Shown: positions 41,490 to 51,105 of the stretch, in pieces
How positions within the stretch are numbered: the stretch's first letter is position 1
Layout: every line of letters begins with the position of its first letter
DNA from: Gammaproteobacteria bacterium UBA2679
GTDB lineage: Bacteria > Pseudomonadota > Gammaproteobacteria > Pseudomonadales > Oleiphilaceae
Direction of reading: 5' to 3'
DNA: 64,000 nucleotides
Assembly: GCA_002354735.1 (NCBI GenBank)
Contig: DEMD01000004.1
Location: forward strand, 1 to 64,000
Notes under the pieces: model-generated
What the model saw: the letters and a program-made list of their open reading frames with translations, nothing else
The model's database searches: none
Told to the model about the DNA's origin: nothing
Translations under genes and position numbers: made by a program

Positions 41490-42093
41490 TCCTGGCAGCG
41501 TCAAGTTTGACGGCCAGATTCGCGCCGCCGTTCAGGAGTTGAAAGGCCTCAACGTCAAGGCAATTCGCCCCGCAGCCGTGCAGGCCCTCAACCGGGTCGC
41601 CACTACAGCCGTTGGCCGCACCGTGAAAGCCGTCTCAACGCAGACGCAAGTGCAGCCGAAGGTCATCAAAAAGCGCGCATACGCCAAGAAAGCCAACACC
41701 CGGTCACTGCAGTCATTGGTCCGCTTCTACGCCCGCGAGATCAATTACGGCGCACTGCTGACGCCTGCGCAGTCCAGAAAGCTGGTCGCTGAATCTGGCC
41801 CGAAGTTCACCAAGACCGGCAAGCGACGAAAGGGCAAAGGGTTTATCACCGTTGGATCGGGCGCCTACAAGCAGCGCGTCGAGCGCGGTTTCGTTGTCCA
41901 GGGCAAGAAGAAACCAACCGTCCTGCAGCGCAAAGGCTCGGCCCGTCTGCCGCTCAACGCACCGTCATTCCGCATCTACAAGGACGCCGTCCGACTCACG
42001 CCGAAAGTCGTGTTCGAAACGGTGAATGACCGACTCAACAAGGAGTTCGTCGCGGCCATCAACAACAAATTGCAGCGAGCGCTGAACCGATGA
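41482..42093 (+). CDS. Minor tail protein, gpZ-like
   Basis: 203 residues, basic. AAVQELKGLNVKAIRPAAVQALNRVATTAVGRTVKAV and the PAQSRKLV and VKIIKKRAYAKKA-like stretches are typical of prophage minor tail protein Z, which joins tail to head. The start is GTG inside the end of the preceding gene; the stop overlaps the next start (ATGA). Confidence 0.8.
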   Translation: MASPGSVKFDGQIRAAVQELKGLNVKAIRPAAVQALNRVATTAVGRTVKAVSTQTQVQPKVIKKRAYAKKANTRSLQSLVRFYAREINYGALLTPAQSRKLVAESGPKFTKTGKRRKGKGFITVGSGAYKQRVERGFVVQGKKKPTVLQRKGSARLPLNAPSFRIYKDAVRLTPKVVFETVNDRLNKEFVAAINNKLQRALNR

Positions 42094-42455
42094 CCCGCAA
42101 ACAGATACGTGACAAGGTGCTCGCCGCCGTTCAGGCCATCGACCCGATCAGCACCGTGACCACCGCTCGCCGTCTGGACCTCGAAGACGGCGCCGAAATC
42201 ATTGTGATCAATCTCAGCCAGGGCGTCGTGAACAGCGAGTCGATGACCACCATGGTCGAGGCCGAAATCACCGTTTCCATTTATTCCAAATCTGCTGATG
42301 ACGACCAGCTCGATCTGACTGCAGAACCCATACGCGAAGCCCTCGATGCTGAAGATCTCGGTCTCAACTTCGTCGGCTTTGCCTATTCCGACCCGGCTGA
42401 AGGCGATGCGTTCAACAGCCTAACCCTGAGTTACACCATTACCTACGCGGAGTAA
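42090..42455 (+). CDS. Minor tail protein, gpU-like terminator
   Basis: 121 residues. KQIRDKVLAAVQAIDPISTVTTARRLDLEDGAEIIVIN followed by ITVSIYSKSADDDQLD and SLTLSYTITYAE matches the gpU pattern (tail terminator). Position after gpZ-like and before the tail tube gene agrees with lambda order. Confidence 0.8.
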   Translation: MTRKQIRDKVLAAVQAIDPISTVTTARRLDLEDGAEIIVINLSQGVVNSESMTTMVEAEITVSIYSKSADDDQLDLTAEPIREALDAEDLGLNFVGFAYSDPAEGDAFNSLTLSYTITYAE

Positions 42456-42461
42456 TACACC

Positions 42462-42893
42462 ATGGCATACGCAACCGAACCGAAAGTTGGACGCGGCACC
42501 AGAATCGAGTTTCAAGACCCTAACGCTGATCCGGTTGACACCTGGACGCTGCTGACCTGGCTGGAAACACCGCCAGAAGTCGGCACACAGGGCTCGACCA
42601 TTGAAGTGGCGCCACTGCACGTTGAAGTGCCGTTCAAATATCCATCGGACGAGCAGACTTCAGACATTGAATACGTTGTTTTCGACGTGCCAAGTGACGC
42701 CGCTCAGCAGGCCTTTGAAGCATTGAAGAACAGCACCGTCACCATGCGCCACGTCATGAGCAACGGTCGAACGCTGACCTATGACTTCGCCTTCACCGGC
42801 ATCAAGTACAACGCTCCGACCCGAACTGAGCCCATGAAAATGACTTACTCGGGCAGTCAGTCAGGTGCTGAGATCGCGACGGAGACTGTGTAA
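42462..42893 (+). CDS. Major tail tube protein
   Basis: 143 residues. It has GRGTRIEFQDPNADPVDTWT, FKYPSDEQTSDIEYVVFDV and the end MKMTYSGSQSGAEI, a beta-sandwich tail tube subunit of the gpV type without the extra C-terminal Ig domain of lambda. It polymerises around the tape measure. Confidence 0.8.
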   Translation: MAYATEPKVGRGTRIEFQDPNADPVDTWTLLTWLETPPEVGTQGSTIEVAPLHVEVPFKYPSDEQTSDIEYVVFDVPSDAAQQAFEALKNSTVTMRHVMSNGRTLTYDFAFTGIKYNAPTRTEPMKMTYSGSQSGAEIATETV

Positions 42894-43241
42894 ATGCATA
42901 TCGATGAACTATTGAGCGCCGAACCGTTCCGGCGCGAGAAAGTCGTTCGGCTGGAGGGCTTCAAAGCGCCCTTCGTCCTGCATGAACTGCTCGCAAATGA
43001 GCAGTGGGCCATCAACCGACAGGAATCCGAAGCCAGCAAGGCCAAGAAACCGGTCGGCAACGAGTTCTACGCCCGGTATGTGCTTATGTCGCTCACCGGC
43101 TATGAAGTCGAGCCGACTGACGAAGAAGTCTCCAAGTTCTGCAGCAAGTTCGGGCATTCGGTGATCGAAAGCCTGTACCTGAAGCTGATCGACTGGAGCG
43201 ACGTCGCGGAGAAGGCCAAGGACGCGAGAAAAAACTCCTAA
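42894..43241 (+). CDS. Tail assembly chaperone (gpG-like)
   Basis: 115 residues. Helical protein in the position of lambda G: between tail tube and tape measure, starting two bases after the tube gene. Near its end lies the heptamer A-AAA-AAC (43229-43235) in the zero frame, four codons before the stop. A -1 shift there continues into the following frame and gives a G-T fusion of about 200 residues, as in many long-tailed phages. Confidence 0.82.
   Translation: MHIDELLSAEPFRREKVVRLEGFKAPFVLHELLANEQWAINRQESEASKAKKPVGNEFYARYVLMSLTGYEVEPTDEEVSKFCSKFGHSVIESLYLKLIDWSDVAEKAKDARKNS
43229..43235 (+). promoter_or_regulatory. Programmed -1 ribosomal frameshift site
   Basis: The slippery heptamer A AAA AAC is in register with the gpG-like frame (AGA-AAA-AAC). 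After a -1 slip the ribosome reads on from 43235 (CTC CTA AGC GAT ...) into the frame of the gene at 43259 without meeting a stop. Only the two codons AAA and AAC are needed for slippage; no downstream structure was worked out. Confidence 0.8.
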
Positions 43242-43495
43242 GCGATCCAGACCTCCTGATGGCTATGCGTTACGCAAACCATTGGGGGTGCTCTCTGCGG
43301 GATCTCGGTCGACGAATCCCTGCAGAAGAGTGGCCGTTATGGGTCGCCTATTACTACATCGAGCCGTTCGGCTTCGAGATGCACGACAACATGACCGCCC
43401 GCCAGACCTCGATCATCGCGAGCGGCCTGGCCAATGGTTACAAGTCCTTTATCCCCTCGTCTGATATCTCCTTCAAAGCTCCGGAGCTCAAATAA
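43235..43495 (+). CDS. gpT-like extension of the tail chaperone
   Basis: The frame encodes LLSDPDLL, then MAMRYANHWGCSLRDLG and EEWPLWVAYYYIEPFG, about 86 residues, matching the T part of G-T proteins, which binds the tape measure and tube subunits. It is expected to be made only as a fusion by frameshifting from the preceding gene. A stand-alone start at 43259 (ATG) has no clear ribosome binding site. Confidence 0.78.
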   Translation, partial: LLSDPDLLMAMRYANHWGCSLRDLGRRIPAEEWPLWVAYYYIEPFGFEMHDNMTARQTSIIASGLANGYKSFIPSSDISFKAPELK

Positions 43496-45675
43496 TGTCG
43501 TTGCGTACCAAAAAGGTTGAAGTGCCTATTGGCGCGTCGACCAAAGAGTTTGATGCCGGAATCAAGAAGGCCAGCGGCGGGTTTGACCAGCTCAAAGGCA
43601 AGTCTCAGAGCTTTACCCAGGGTCTGAGCAGTGCAGGCGGGCCGTTGGGTAGCTTTTCATCGTCCCTCGGTGGCCTGACTGGCGCCGTCTCCCTCTCATC
43701 AGCCGCCCTCGGTGTCGCTGGCCTTGCCATCGGCGCGTATGCCGCCGCCCTTGCCAAGTCCATCACGGTCACATCAGAGCTTGAGCGCGCTACGTTCAAG
43801 ACTGAAGCCATCCTGAAGGCTACCGGCACCGCGGCAGGCTTCACTGGCCGACAGCTGGACGGCTTTGCCCGATCCCTGGCTTTTTCAACACTTGCCAGCA
43901 CGCAGCAGATCCGCGAAGCGCAGAACATTTTGTTGACGTTCAAGCAGATCAAGGGCGACGAGTTCAAGCGGGCTACCGCGGCGGCTCAGGACATGGCGGC
44001 AGTGTTCGGTGGCGATGCTACGTCGAAGGCCACGCAGCTCGGTAAGGCGCTGCAGGATCCTATCGCGGGTGTCAGCGCCCTGGCTGAAGTCGGTATCACC
44101 TTTACGCAGCAGCAGAAAGAGGTCATCAGGGCGCTGGTCGAAACCGGCGAAGTTGCGGAAGCCCAGCGACTCATCCTGGCTGAGCTTGAGGGCCAGATCG
44201 GCGGCGCCGGAACAGCTGAAGCGGGCGGCATCGCTGGTGCGATCGACACTATGTCGCAGTCGATGGAAGAGTTCTTCGAAGCGGTCGGCAAGAGCTCCGG
44301 TATCAGCCGGATATTGACCGACGTGCTCGGTGATCTGAGCAAGGCCGTTCAGGAGTTCTCCGAATACCTCGATCCCAAGCCCCAGACCCAGCTGAATGAA
44401 CTGCTCGCCAAAGAAGTAGAGCTTCGACAGGTGCTCGCTGATGTTCGGCGCAATAAATTCGCTGATGCCACGCCGTTCGAGGCCGAACTGGCCGCGCTTG
44501 AGCAGGAAAAAGCCTTTATCGAGGTGATGATCGAGCTCGATGAGACGGCGATCAAAACCGCAGAGCGGAAGGCCACCGAAAGCCGCAAGGCGCTGAACGA
44601 AGAGGCGAAGGCAGCAACGGCCAGCATCGCGGCCAAGAAGCAGGCCCTGGCTCTTGAGAAGGAGCTTGCCACAGCCAAAAAAGATTACAGCACGATCCGC
44701 ACGTCTCTGCTTTCCGACGAAGAGAAGGAAAACGAGAACTACGAATCACGCATTGCCAGCCTGCAGCGCTTCGGAAAACTGAATCTCGACAGCGAGAAAG
44801 CGATCAATACCCTGATCGAAGCTGAAGAGACGCGCCACCAGGCCGCGATCAAGGAAATCCGCGACAAGAAGAAAACACCAGGCGGCGGGCTCGACCTCGA
44901 TCTTGAGCGCAATCAGCTCATCAATGACCGATTCCGCAAGATTGGCGAGGATCTTGACGACGCCAGCTTCAACAAGCGCGAGCGTGAAGACCCTGTAGCC
45001 GTTGAAGCGGAGCGATACGAAGCCCGTATTGCGGCCATCGAAGCGTTTGCCGATCTCAACCCTGAACTGCAGGCACAAGCCAATGCGCGGATAGAGCAGG
45101 AAGAGCAGCGCCATTCTGACGCCATGGTCGCCATTACCGAGGCTCAGCAGCAGGCCAAGCTGCAGGCCGTCGCCAGTATCTTCGGTGATCTCTCCACGCT
45201 GATGAATACCGAAAGCAAAAAGGCTTTCAACATCGGCAAGGCTGCAGCCATTTCTGAGACAGTCATCAGCACCTACCTGTCGGCTCAGAAGGCATACAGT
45301 GCAATGGCCGGGATTCCGGTCGTCGGTCCTGCGCTCGGCGCTGCTGCGGCGGCTGCGGCCATCGTTGCCGGTGGCGTTCGCCTGTCCAACATCAAGAACC
45401 AGCAATTTGGTGGCGGTGGAACAGTATCAGCCGGCAGCGGTACTGGCGCGCCTCCGAACACCTACCAGCCACCACAGCCAAACATCCCTGCATTCAATGG
45501 CGGCGGCTCTCAGCAGTCTGCGCCATCGGTCAACTTCTACGGCGATGTCTACGGCGATCCCCAGGCTATCGCTGAACGAATCTTCGACCCACTGCGCGAC
45601 ATTATCAAGAACAGCGATCGCGTGCTGGTCGAAACCAACTCTCTCAACGGCCAGAACCTCCGAGGCGCAGCATGA
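43495..45675 (+). CDS. Tail tape measure protein
   Basis: 726 residues, the longest coiled-coil protein of the window. It has LQDPIAGVSALAEVGITFTQQQ (about 183-204), a common tape measure stretch, hydrophobic segments near 60-90 and 600-640 (VVGPALGAAAAAAAIVAGG), and long helical parts between. Length sets the tail at roughly 100 nm by the usual rule; this is inference. One-base overlap with the T frame. Confidence 0.9.
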   Translation: MSLRTKKVEVPIGASTKEFDAGIKKASGGFDQLKGKSQSFTQGLSSAGGPLGSFSSSLGGLTGAVSLSSAALGVAGLAIGAYAAALAKSITVTSELERATFKTEAILKATGTAAGFTGRQLDGFARSLAFSTLASTQQIREAQNILLTFKQIKGDEFKRATAAAQDMAAVFGGDATSKATQLGKALQDPIAGVSALAEVGITFTQQQKEVIRALVETGEVAEAQRLILAELEGQIGGAGTAEAGGIAGAIDTMSQSMEEFFEAVGKSSGISRILTDVLGDLSKAVQEFSEYLDPKPQTQLNELLAKEVELRQVLADVRRNKFADATPFEAELAALEQEKAFIEVMIELDETAIKTAERKATESRKALNEEAKAATASIAAKKQALALEKELATAKKDYSTIRTSLLSDEEKENENYESRIASLQRFGKLNLDSEKAINTLIEAEETRHQAAIKEIRDKKKTPGGGLDLDLERNQLINDRFRKIGEDLDDASFNKREREDPVAVEAERYEARIAAIEAFADLNPELQAQANARIEQEEQRHSDAMVAITEAQQQAKLQAVASIFGDLSTLMNTESKKAFNIGKAAAISETVISTYLSAQKAYSAMAGIPVVGPALGAAAAAAAIVAGGVRLSNIKNQQFGGGGTVSAGSGTGAPPNTYQPPQPNIPAFNGGGSQQSAPSVNFYGDVYGDPQAIAERIFDPLRDIIKNSDRVLVETNSLNGQNLRGAA

Positions 45676-46082
45676 TCGTTGATTACAAGATCGTCGACCG
45701 GGGCCATATCGTCTCCGGCCATCGCGCCGGCCAAAACAAGAAGCTGGAAGTCGAGCTCGAGCAATACGACGCGGCTTGGCCGAAGGATTTAAGCGAGAAC
45801 CGGTCAATCGGGGGCAGAACGCAGACCCTGTTGCGCCGGATTGACGAGCAGTTCACCTGCCGCACCGTGCCGATCATGCAGGAATCGACGTCCGACAAGA
45901 TGCTTGAGTTCCTGTCATCCGTGGCCGGTGGTGAGTCATTCGTATTCGACGCCTTCGGTGACATGCGCGGCTCTGACAATCCGTTCCGCGTCATGCTTGT
46001 GGGCGACTACACCCGATCCCGCGTCAACCGCTTCGAAAAGTACCGCTACTCCTTCACTGTGAGGAAGATCAATGAGGGTTGA
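45672..46082 (+). CDS. Tail protein after the tape measure
   Basis: 136 residues, coupled by ATGA to the tape measure gene. DLSENRSIGGRTQTLLRRID and SFVFDAFGDMRGSDNPFRVML, then RFEKYRYSFTVRKIN suggest a distal-tail or tip attachment protein, in the place of lambda M/L. No family could be fixed. Confidence 0.65.
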   Translation: MIVDYKIVDRGHIVSGHRAGQNKKLEVELEQYDAAWPKDLSENRSIGGRTQTLLRRIDEQFTCRTVPIMQESTSDKMLEFLSSVAGGESFVFDAFGDMRGSDNPFRVMLVGDYTRSRVNRFEKYRYSFTVRKINEG

Positions 46083-49000
46083 TAGCGGCTCCTTTAAAGC
46101 AGCGTGGGGCCGTGAAGTCATCGAGCCCCGCTTCGTCCTGCGCCTGACTTTCTCGGCTGATGACGTGGTGTATTTCACCTCGCACAAGATACCGGACATT
46201 GAGACGTCGTTTCAGTCGACGATTCAGGTCAGTTCGGCTACGTCTCAGGAGATTTCACCGGACAAGGGCCGCGCCAGTATCGGCAGCATCAGCTTCTCGG
46301 TGCTCGACAAGCAAGTAACCGAGGCCCTTCGCTCCCGGCTGGCTGATGAAGTCGGCATCCGGATGCGTGACGTCGAGTTCTTCGTCGGCTCGAAAGATAT
46401 CCCGTTCACTTCGTACTCGCTCGCCACGACGCAACAGGTCGACGGCATCAGCTTCAAGGAAGGCGTGTACACCATTCGCTGCGCTGACGTTCAGCGGCAG
46501 ATGAAGAAGGATATCTTTACGAAGGTTCAGACCAGCCTTCGACAGTCCGTTGTTGCGAATGCGCCAGTCATTGAGGGTTACGATACCTCAAAATTCCTTA
46601 TGGTCTACCAGCCGCCAGAGCTTCAATCGGATGCCCCCGGCCAGCGTGTCGGCTATCTGAAGATGAACAACGGCGTCGTGGTCCGGTATTCCGGGAAAAC
46701 CGCCAACTCGTTCACCGGCTGCGTCTGGGGCGTGCTTGACACCCGGCACCTGATCGAAGATATCGTGCTCCCTGAAGATGTCGACCAGGAGTCGGCGCCA
46801 AAGATCGAAGAATTCGTTTACATGGAAATGCCAGCCGTCATGATGGCCTATTCCATCCTGACCGGTTTCATCTATGGCACTGCAGCCGAAAAACTACCGC
46901 CGCATTGGTCGCTTGGCATCTCTCCGCGCTACATCCGGACCAGTTCATTCGTCGGCATCGGCACTGACTGGTTCAATCCGGACAACTTCAGCCAGGGCGT
47001 CTATGCCGTAATCCGTGGCCACAAGTCGACTGACGGCAAGAAGTTCATCGAAGAGCAGATCATGCAGATGCTCGGCGCGTTCATGCCGATTCACTCGAAC
47101 GGTGAGCTCGGGCTGCGTCGTCTCGCTGTTGTTCACTCTTCTGGCTCCTACGTCCGCGAACTGAGCCATTACAACATCGTCGACATTGGCGAACTGGAGC
47201 ACGACCTCTCAGCTGTTATCAACCTGATCCGCATCCAGTGGAACTACGTCGATGACAAGCCGACTCGGGTCAACGTGCTCGATGACCAGCGCTCGCTGAA
47301 GATTCACAAGGAAGCTGAGCCGCTGGATCTCGAACTGAGAACCCTGCACAGCTCCCGCCACTCCTATTCTGTCATCCGTTCGCGCTTCGATTCGCTCCGA
47401 GACCGATACGCCGGTCCTCCGCTGCGGATTTCCGTCACGCTCACGCCTGATCAGAACGATCTGGAAGTGGGCGACATTGTACGGCTTCGCACCAACCTGA
47501 TTCCGGACTTCACCGGTCCGTCGACGCTCGACCGCAACTTCGAAATTCAGCAAGTTGTGACCAACTGGTCGACCGGCGAGGTCACGCTGAAGCTGTTCGG
47601 ATCAAGTCAGCCTGCAGACGCGCTACCACCAGAGCAATACGGCGGTCCGCTTTCTGATGCCTGGTATTCATCCGAAGGCCGGAACATCGTCACGCTGTTG
47701 GGTAATGCCATCGCAAAAGTCGGTGACGTGTACCAGATCGTTCGGAACACCACGATTACCGGTGGTGAAAAGATCGATGACGCCAATTCTATTGTGTACT
47801 GCCCTGGTGACCTGACTATCCGTTCAGGCGTGTCGGTCATCATGCGTAACAACATTCAGTTGCGAGTAAAGGGGTTCTTTCAGAATAACGGCCTGATCGT
47901 TTCCAGAAGTATCTCATCGCCTACGGTCGTCACTCAGGCGCTGCCACTGCGCTTTCTCGGTCAGACCCAGGCTACCGATGGCGTCATCATCAACATCGGC
48001 ACCAGCACGATCACACGCGAGTTCAGCGGACGTACAAGATCGCAAACTATCGTCGGCCGGAAGATCATCACCGGCAACAATCGCCAGTTGACCACCGGCA
48101 CGACCAACGACGCAGCGCCACCGCTCTCGCTTGAAGTGACTGGTGATGGTCGTCTCGTCGGGCTTGTTGGTGACATGCGCGGCTCGGATGGTCCAATCGG
48201 TGGTGCGGCAGAGGTCTACACCAACGGCACCCGAACTGCATACCAGCCAGGCAGAGACGGCGGCAACGGTGGTGGCGCGCTGGTGGTTATCTCCCGCGGT
48301 GCGGCGATCGGTCCAAGCGGTGCGGTCAACACCTCCGGCGAACATGGGAAGGCAGCTGAGCCCCTGACTGGCATCCAAGGCCTTGAGTATGGCCCTGGAC
48401 AACTTCAGCCAGGTTCATCCGGTGGCGGCGCGCCCGGTCCGGTGTATTACATCATGGACGGTATCGGCGTAAATGCGCCGTTCCTGACTCAGCAAAACTC
48501 AATCGCTCAGTATGGCGCCTGTCCCGTTCCCCGAATTGGACGCTGGACTGTCAACGAAGAGTCGAACATCGAGCACAGCTTTGCGGTCGCGCTGTCGTTT
48601 CACCCTCGCGTGCCTGAGCAGTATGGTCCTGTCGGCTCACTGAATCTCGGTTCATACATCGGCAGCGTGCGAGAGTACGACAACGGCGCGCTGCGTGGCG
48701 TGCAGACCGAGTTCAGCCCGAATACGTTCTCGGTCAATCACCGCGTTCAATACCTGGCCGGCTCATTCGATACCGGTCTCGATACTGGCTTTTCGAAGCC
48801 TGGCCTGCAGGTCGTGTTGACCGAGGCGACAAACACCCCGCCAAGCCCGCTCGGCAACATTTCGACTATCGAATACTCAGTTGTTCCTCCTGCAGACAAG
48901 CGCTACCTGTATTCGAAGATCGAGTATCGGGTGAAGGGTAGCGGCCGGGCGTTCATTGAGGCGCCACCAGCTGCCCCTGAGAGCTTCGTTCGGGTGGTAT

Positions 49001-50541
49001 CGGATGGTACTACTTACGAGTTCAGAGCCTATCCTGTCTCCGTCTCGCGTGAGGTCTCGAAAGACTTCATCAGCGGCGAGATCAAAACCACCGATATCAG
49101 CATTCCGGTCAACCGTGACAACGTCCTGCCTTTGGCCAGACCGGTTATATCGCTGAAGGGCGGTGGCACGACGTTCGACGGTACGGACGCGCACTTTACA
49201 TGGGTCGACGACAACAACGAGCGTCAACATTTTGACTATTATTATGTCGAGGTGCTGCACGGAGCGACTGTAGTCCGAGACGAGCAAATCCGCTCAAACT
49301 CCTATAGCTACACCGGGCAGATGAATTTCGAAGACGGCCTGAGCCGGACCTTCACACTCCGCGTTACCGCTGTTGGCCTGCAGCTGCAGGAAAGCGTTGT
49401 AGGTTCGCTGACCGTCACCAATCCAGCGCCGACACAGCCTGATGGACTCTCGATCACCGGTGGTTTCAACAGCATCAAGATTCACCACGAGCCGTTTACT
49501 GATCCTGACTACCTCGAAACCCATATCTACTATTCGAGCTCGCCAACATTCAGCACCTCCGGCCCTGGTCATCAGGTCATCACGCAGCCCAGCCACCAGA
49601 TCATCGATCTGCAAAACGATACGACCTACTACGTCAAGCTTGCCTTTCATGATGCCTTCGGGCGCGGCGCGATAACGGGCAGCTTTCAGGTCAAGACGAT
49701 TCGGCAGTTCAGCGGGGCTTCTGCGTGGGCGTTCGTCGACCAGGCTGATCGAGACTTCATCAATCTGCACCTGACAGACAACGCCATCCCCAGCACCAAG
49801 ATAGAGAAGCTGGTCGCGTCCAAGATCGTAACCGGCATCCTGGCATCGACCGAGACTATTACATGTGAGGGGATAATCGAGGCGATCGGCTACAACGGCG
49901 ATGTTCGCATGGGTCCGCGCCAGATCGGCGCTACGCTGTACATGCTATCGGTCATGACGGCCGGCCAGCTTCGCTTCGGCGTGGCCTTCAATGGCGACAT
50001 CATCATAGGCAATCCTGCTGGCGGGCAGGGTATTCGATGGGTCCAGGCGAGTGGATTGCTGCAGATCGAAGGCGATATCACGGCCAACAAGGTCACGGCC
50101 AGAAGTATTGTCGCTGAGAGCATCGCCACAAAGCAGGTCAACAGCTTCTTTCCTGGCAGCATCGATGGCCTGTACAGTTCCAACGACTTCGGCTTCAGCG
50201 GATACACCGAGATCTACAACAGCCCGGTCGTGAACGATACGCCCTACAATCTGACCTCAGCGCTCAATATGAGTATTGAAGTTGGCATCGCGGGGCAGGT
50301 GAACGCGAACGATGACACTATCGACCTGCAGATTCACTACAACGGCACTCAGATGATGTTCATGGCTGGCCCGAGGGTAGGTGATCGTGTTGCCAGCAAG
50401 GCAAAGACTCAGATTATCGTGGTCCCACCTGGAACAACGTATGTTCGTGTCTACGCCCGGCAGAACGATGCGACGATCAACCGGACGTATGATATCGAGG
50501 TCGACTATTACGTCCACCTCGCGAAAGACACCCGGGTTTGA
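46072..50541 (+). CDS. Tail tip / central fibre protein
   Basis: 1489 residues. The N-terminal 480 residues (EPRFVLRLTFSADDVVYFTSHK, DKQVTEALRSRLADEVGIR, NIVDIGELEHDLSAVINLIRIQW) form the tip hub. A glycine-rich middle part follows (about 700-790), then two FnIII-like modules (about 1025-1210), and a C-terminal part with VASKIVTGILAST...IEAIGYNG (about 1245-1290) as in gpJ-like proteins, ending in a beta-rich receptor-binding region. It alone seems to fill the roles of several lambda tail tip genes (L, K, I, J). The start overlaps the previous gene by 11 bases. Confidence 0.83.
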   Translation: MRVDSGSFKAAWGREVIEPRFVLRLTFSADDVVYFTSHKIPDIETSFQSTIQVSSATSQEISPDKGRASIGSISFSVLDKQVTEALRSRLADEVGIRMRDVEFFVGSKDIPFTSYSLATTQQVDGISFKEGVYTIRCADVQRQMKKDIFTKVQTSLRQSVVANAPVIEGYDTSKFLMVYQPPELQSDAPGQRVGYLKMNNGVVVRYSGKTANSFTGCVWGVLDTRHLIEDIVLPEDVDQESAPKIEEFVYMEMPAVMMAYSILTGFIYGTAAEKLPPHWSLGISPRYIRTSSFVGIGTDWFNPDNFSQGVYAVIRGHKSTDGKKFIEEQIMQMLGAFMPIHSNGELGLRRLAVVHSSGSYVRELSHYNIVDIGELEHDLSAVINLIRIQWNYVDDKPTRVNVLDDQRSLKIHKEAEPLDLELRTLHSSRHSYSVIRSRFDSLRDRYAGPPLRISVTLTPDQNDLEVGDIVRLRTNLIPDFTGPSTLDRNFEIQQVVTNWSTGEVTLKLFGSSQPADALPPEQYGGPLSDAWYSSEGRNIVTLLGNAIAKVGDVYQIVRNTTITGGEKIDDANSIVYCPGDLTIRSGVSVIMRNNIQLRVKGFFQNNGLIVSRSISSPTVVTQALPLRFLGQTQATDGVIINIGTSTITREFSGRTRSQTIVGRKIITGNNRQLTTGTTNDAAPPLSLEVTGDGRLVGLVGDMRGSDGPIGGAAEVYTNGTRTAYQPGRDGGNGGGALVVISRGAAIGPSGAVNTSGEHGKAAEPLTGIQGLEYGPGQLQPGSSGGGAPGPVYYIMDGIGVNAPFLTQQNSIAQYGACPVPRIGRWTVNEESNIEHSFAVALSFHPRVPEQYGPVGSLNLGSYIGSVREYDNGALRGVQTEFSPNTFSVNHRVQYLAGSFDTGLDTGFSKPGLQVVLTEATNTPPSPLGNISTIEYSVVPPADKRYLYSKIEYRVKGSGRAFIEAPPAAPESFVRVVSDGTTYEFRAYPVSVSREVSKDFISGEIKTTDISIPVNRDNVLPLARPVISLKGGGTTFDGTDAHFTWVDDNNERQHFDYYYVEVLHGATVVRDEQIRSNSYSYTGQMNFEDGLSRTFTLRVTAVGLQLQESVVGSLTVTNPAPTQPDGLSITGGFNSIKIHHEPFTDPDYLETHIYYSSSPTFSTSGPGHQVITQPSHQIIDLQNDTTYYVKLAFHDAFGRGAITGSFQVKTIRQFSGASAWAFVDQADRDFINLHLTDNAIPSTKIEKLVASKIVTGILASTETITCEGIIEAIGYNGDVRMGPRQIGATLYMLSVMTAGQLRFGVAFNGDIIIGNPAGGQGIRWVQASGLLQIEGDITANKVTARSIVAESIATKQVNSFFPGSIDGLYSSNDFGFSGYTEIYNSPVVNDTPYNLTSALNMSIEVGIAGQVNANDDTIDLQIHYNGTQMMFMAGPRVGDRVASKAKTQIIVVPPGTTYVRVYARQNDATINRTYDIEVDYYVHLAKDTRV

Positions 50542-51105
50542 TTACGACTGCTTACGACGCAACCACAGCCCAGCCAGGCCAGCAGCCAGAAGCGGGAGAG
50601 TCGGGCCGACAGGCACTTCCTGAGCGGAGCCATCAAAGAACGATACCTGCACGCTTTCATTGACAGTGCCGGATGCGCCTTCTGCGCAGAGCCCATACCA
50701 AGTATCGCATGGGATCAGTTCATGGTAGTTGAACCAAACAGTGTAGGTGTATACCTGGTCAAGCAGCGGCCCCATGATGGTTTCTTTACCTACAGCCTCA
50801 GCCACCGAGAAAGGCACCTGAGCAGCGAACATTGTCCGCAAGCCGAAGTTGATAGTACCGTCGCTGTAGTCGACCTCGTCATAGCGTGAATAGTAGATGT
50901 CGTTTTCCAGAGTATAAATGACAGTCGGCACATTGATACCATTACTGAATCCCTCCCTCGGATCGCCGGTAAAAGGAATGGAAAACGTCATAGGATCTGC
51001 GTTGATATCGAACGATACGGATTCTGGAAAGGTTATTACACCGGCCTGGGCCGACATGGAGCCGACGAGAAGCCCCGCTATTGAAAGCGCTTTGAAGTTG
51101 TTCAT
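50542..51105 (-). CDS. Exported protein with PEP-CTERM-like anchor
   Basis: 187 residues. A signal peptide (MNNFKALSIAGLLVGSMSAQA) is followed by a beta-rich domain with two Cys (CDTWYGLC), and the C-terminus PVGPTLPLLAAGLAGLWLRRKQS is a PEP-CTERM-type sorting signal: a Pro-rich motif, a membrane segment and an Arg cluster. Such proteins are processed by an exosortase encoded by the host. Its stop abuts the stop of the tail tip gene (convergent). It is a lysogenic conversion gene by position; role in surface or biofilm matrix is inference. Confidence 0.65.
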   Translation of the reverse strand: MNNFKALSIAGLLVGSMSAQAGVITFPESVSFDINADPMTFSIPFTGDPREGFSNGINVPTVIYTLENDIYYSRYDEVDYSDGTINFGLRTMFAAQVPFSVAEAVGKETIMGPLLDQVYTYTVWFNYHELIPCDTWYGLCAEGASGTVNESVQVSFFDGSAQEVPVGPTLPLLAAGLAGLWLRRKQS

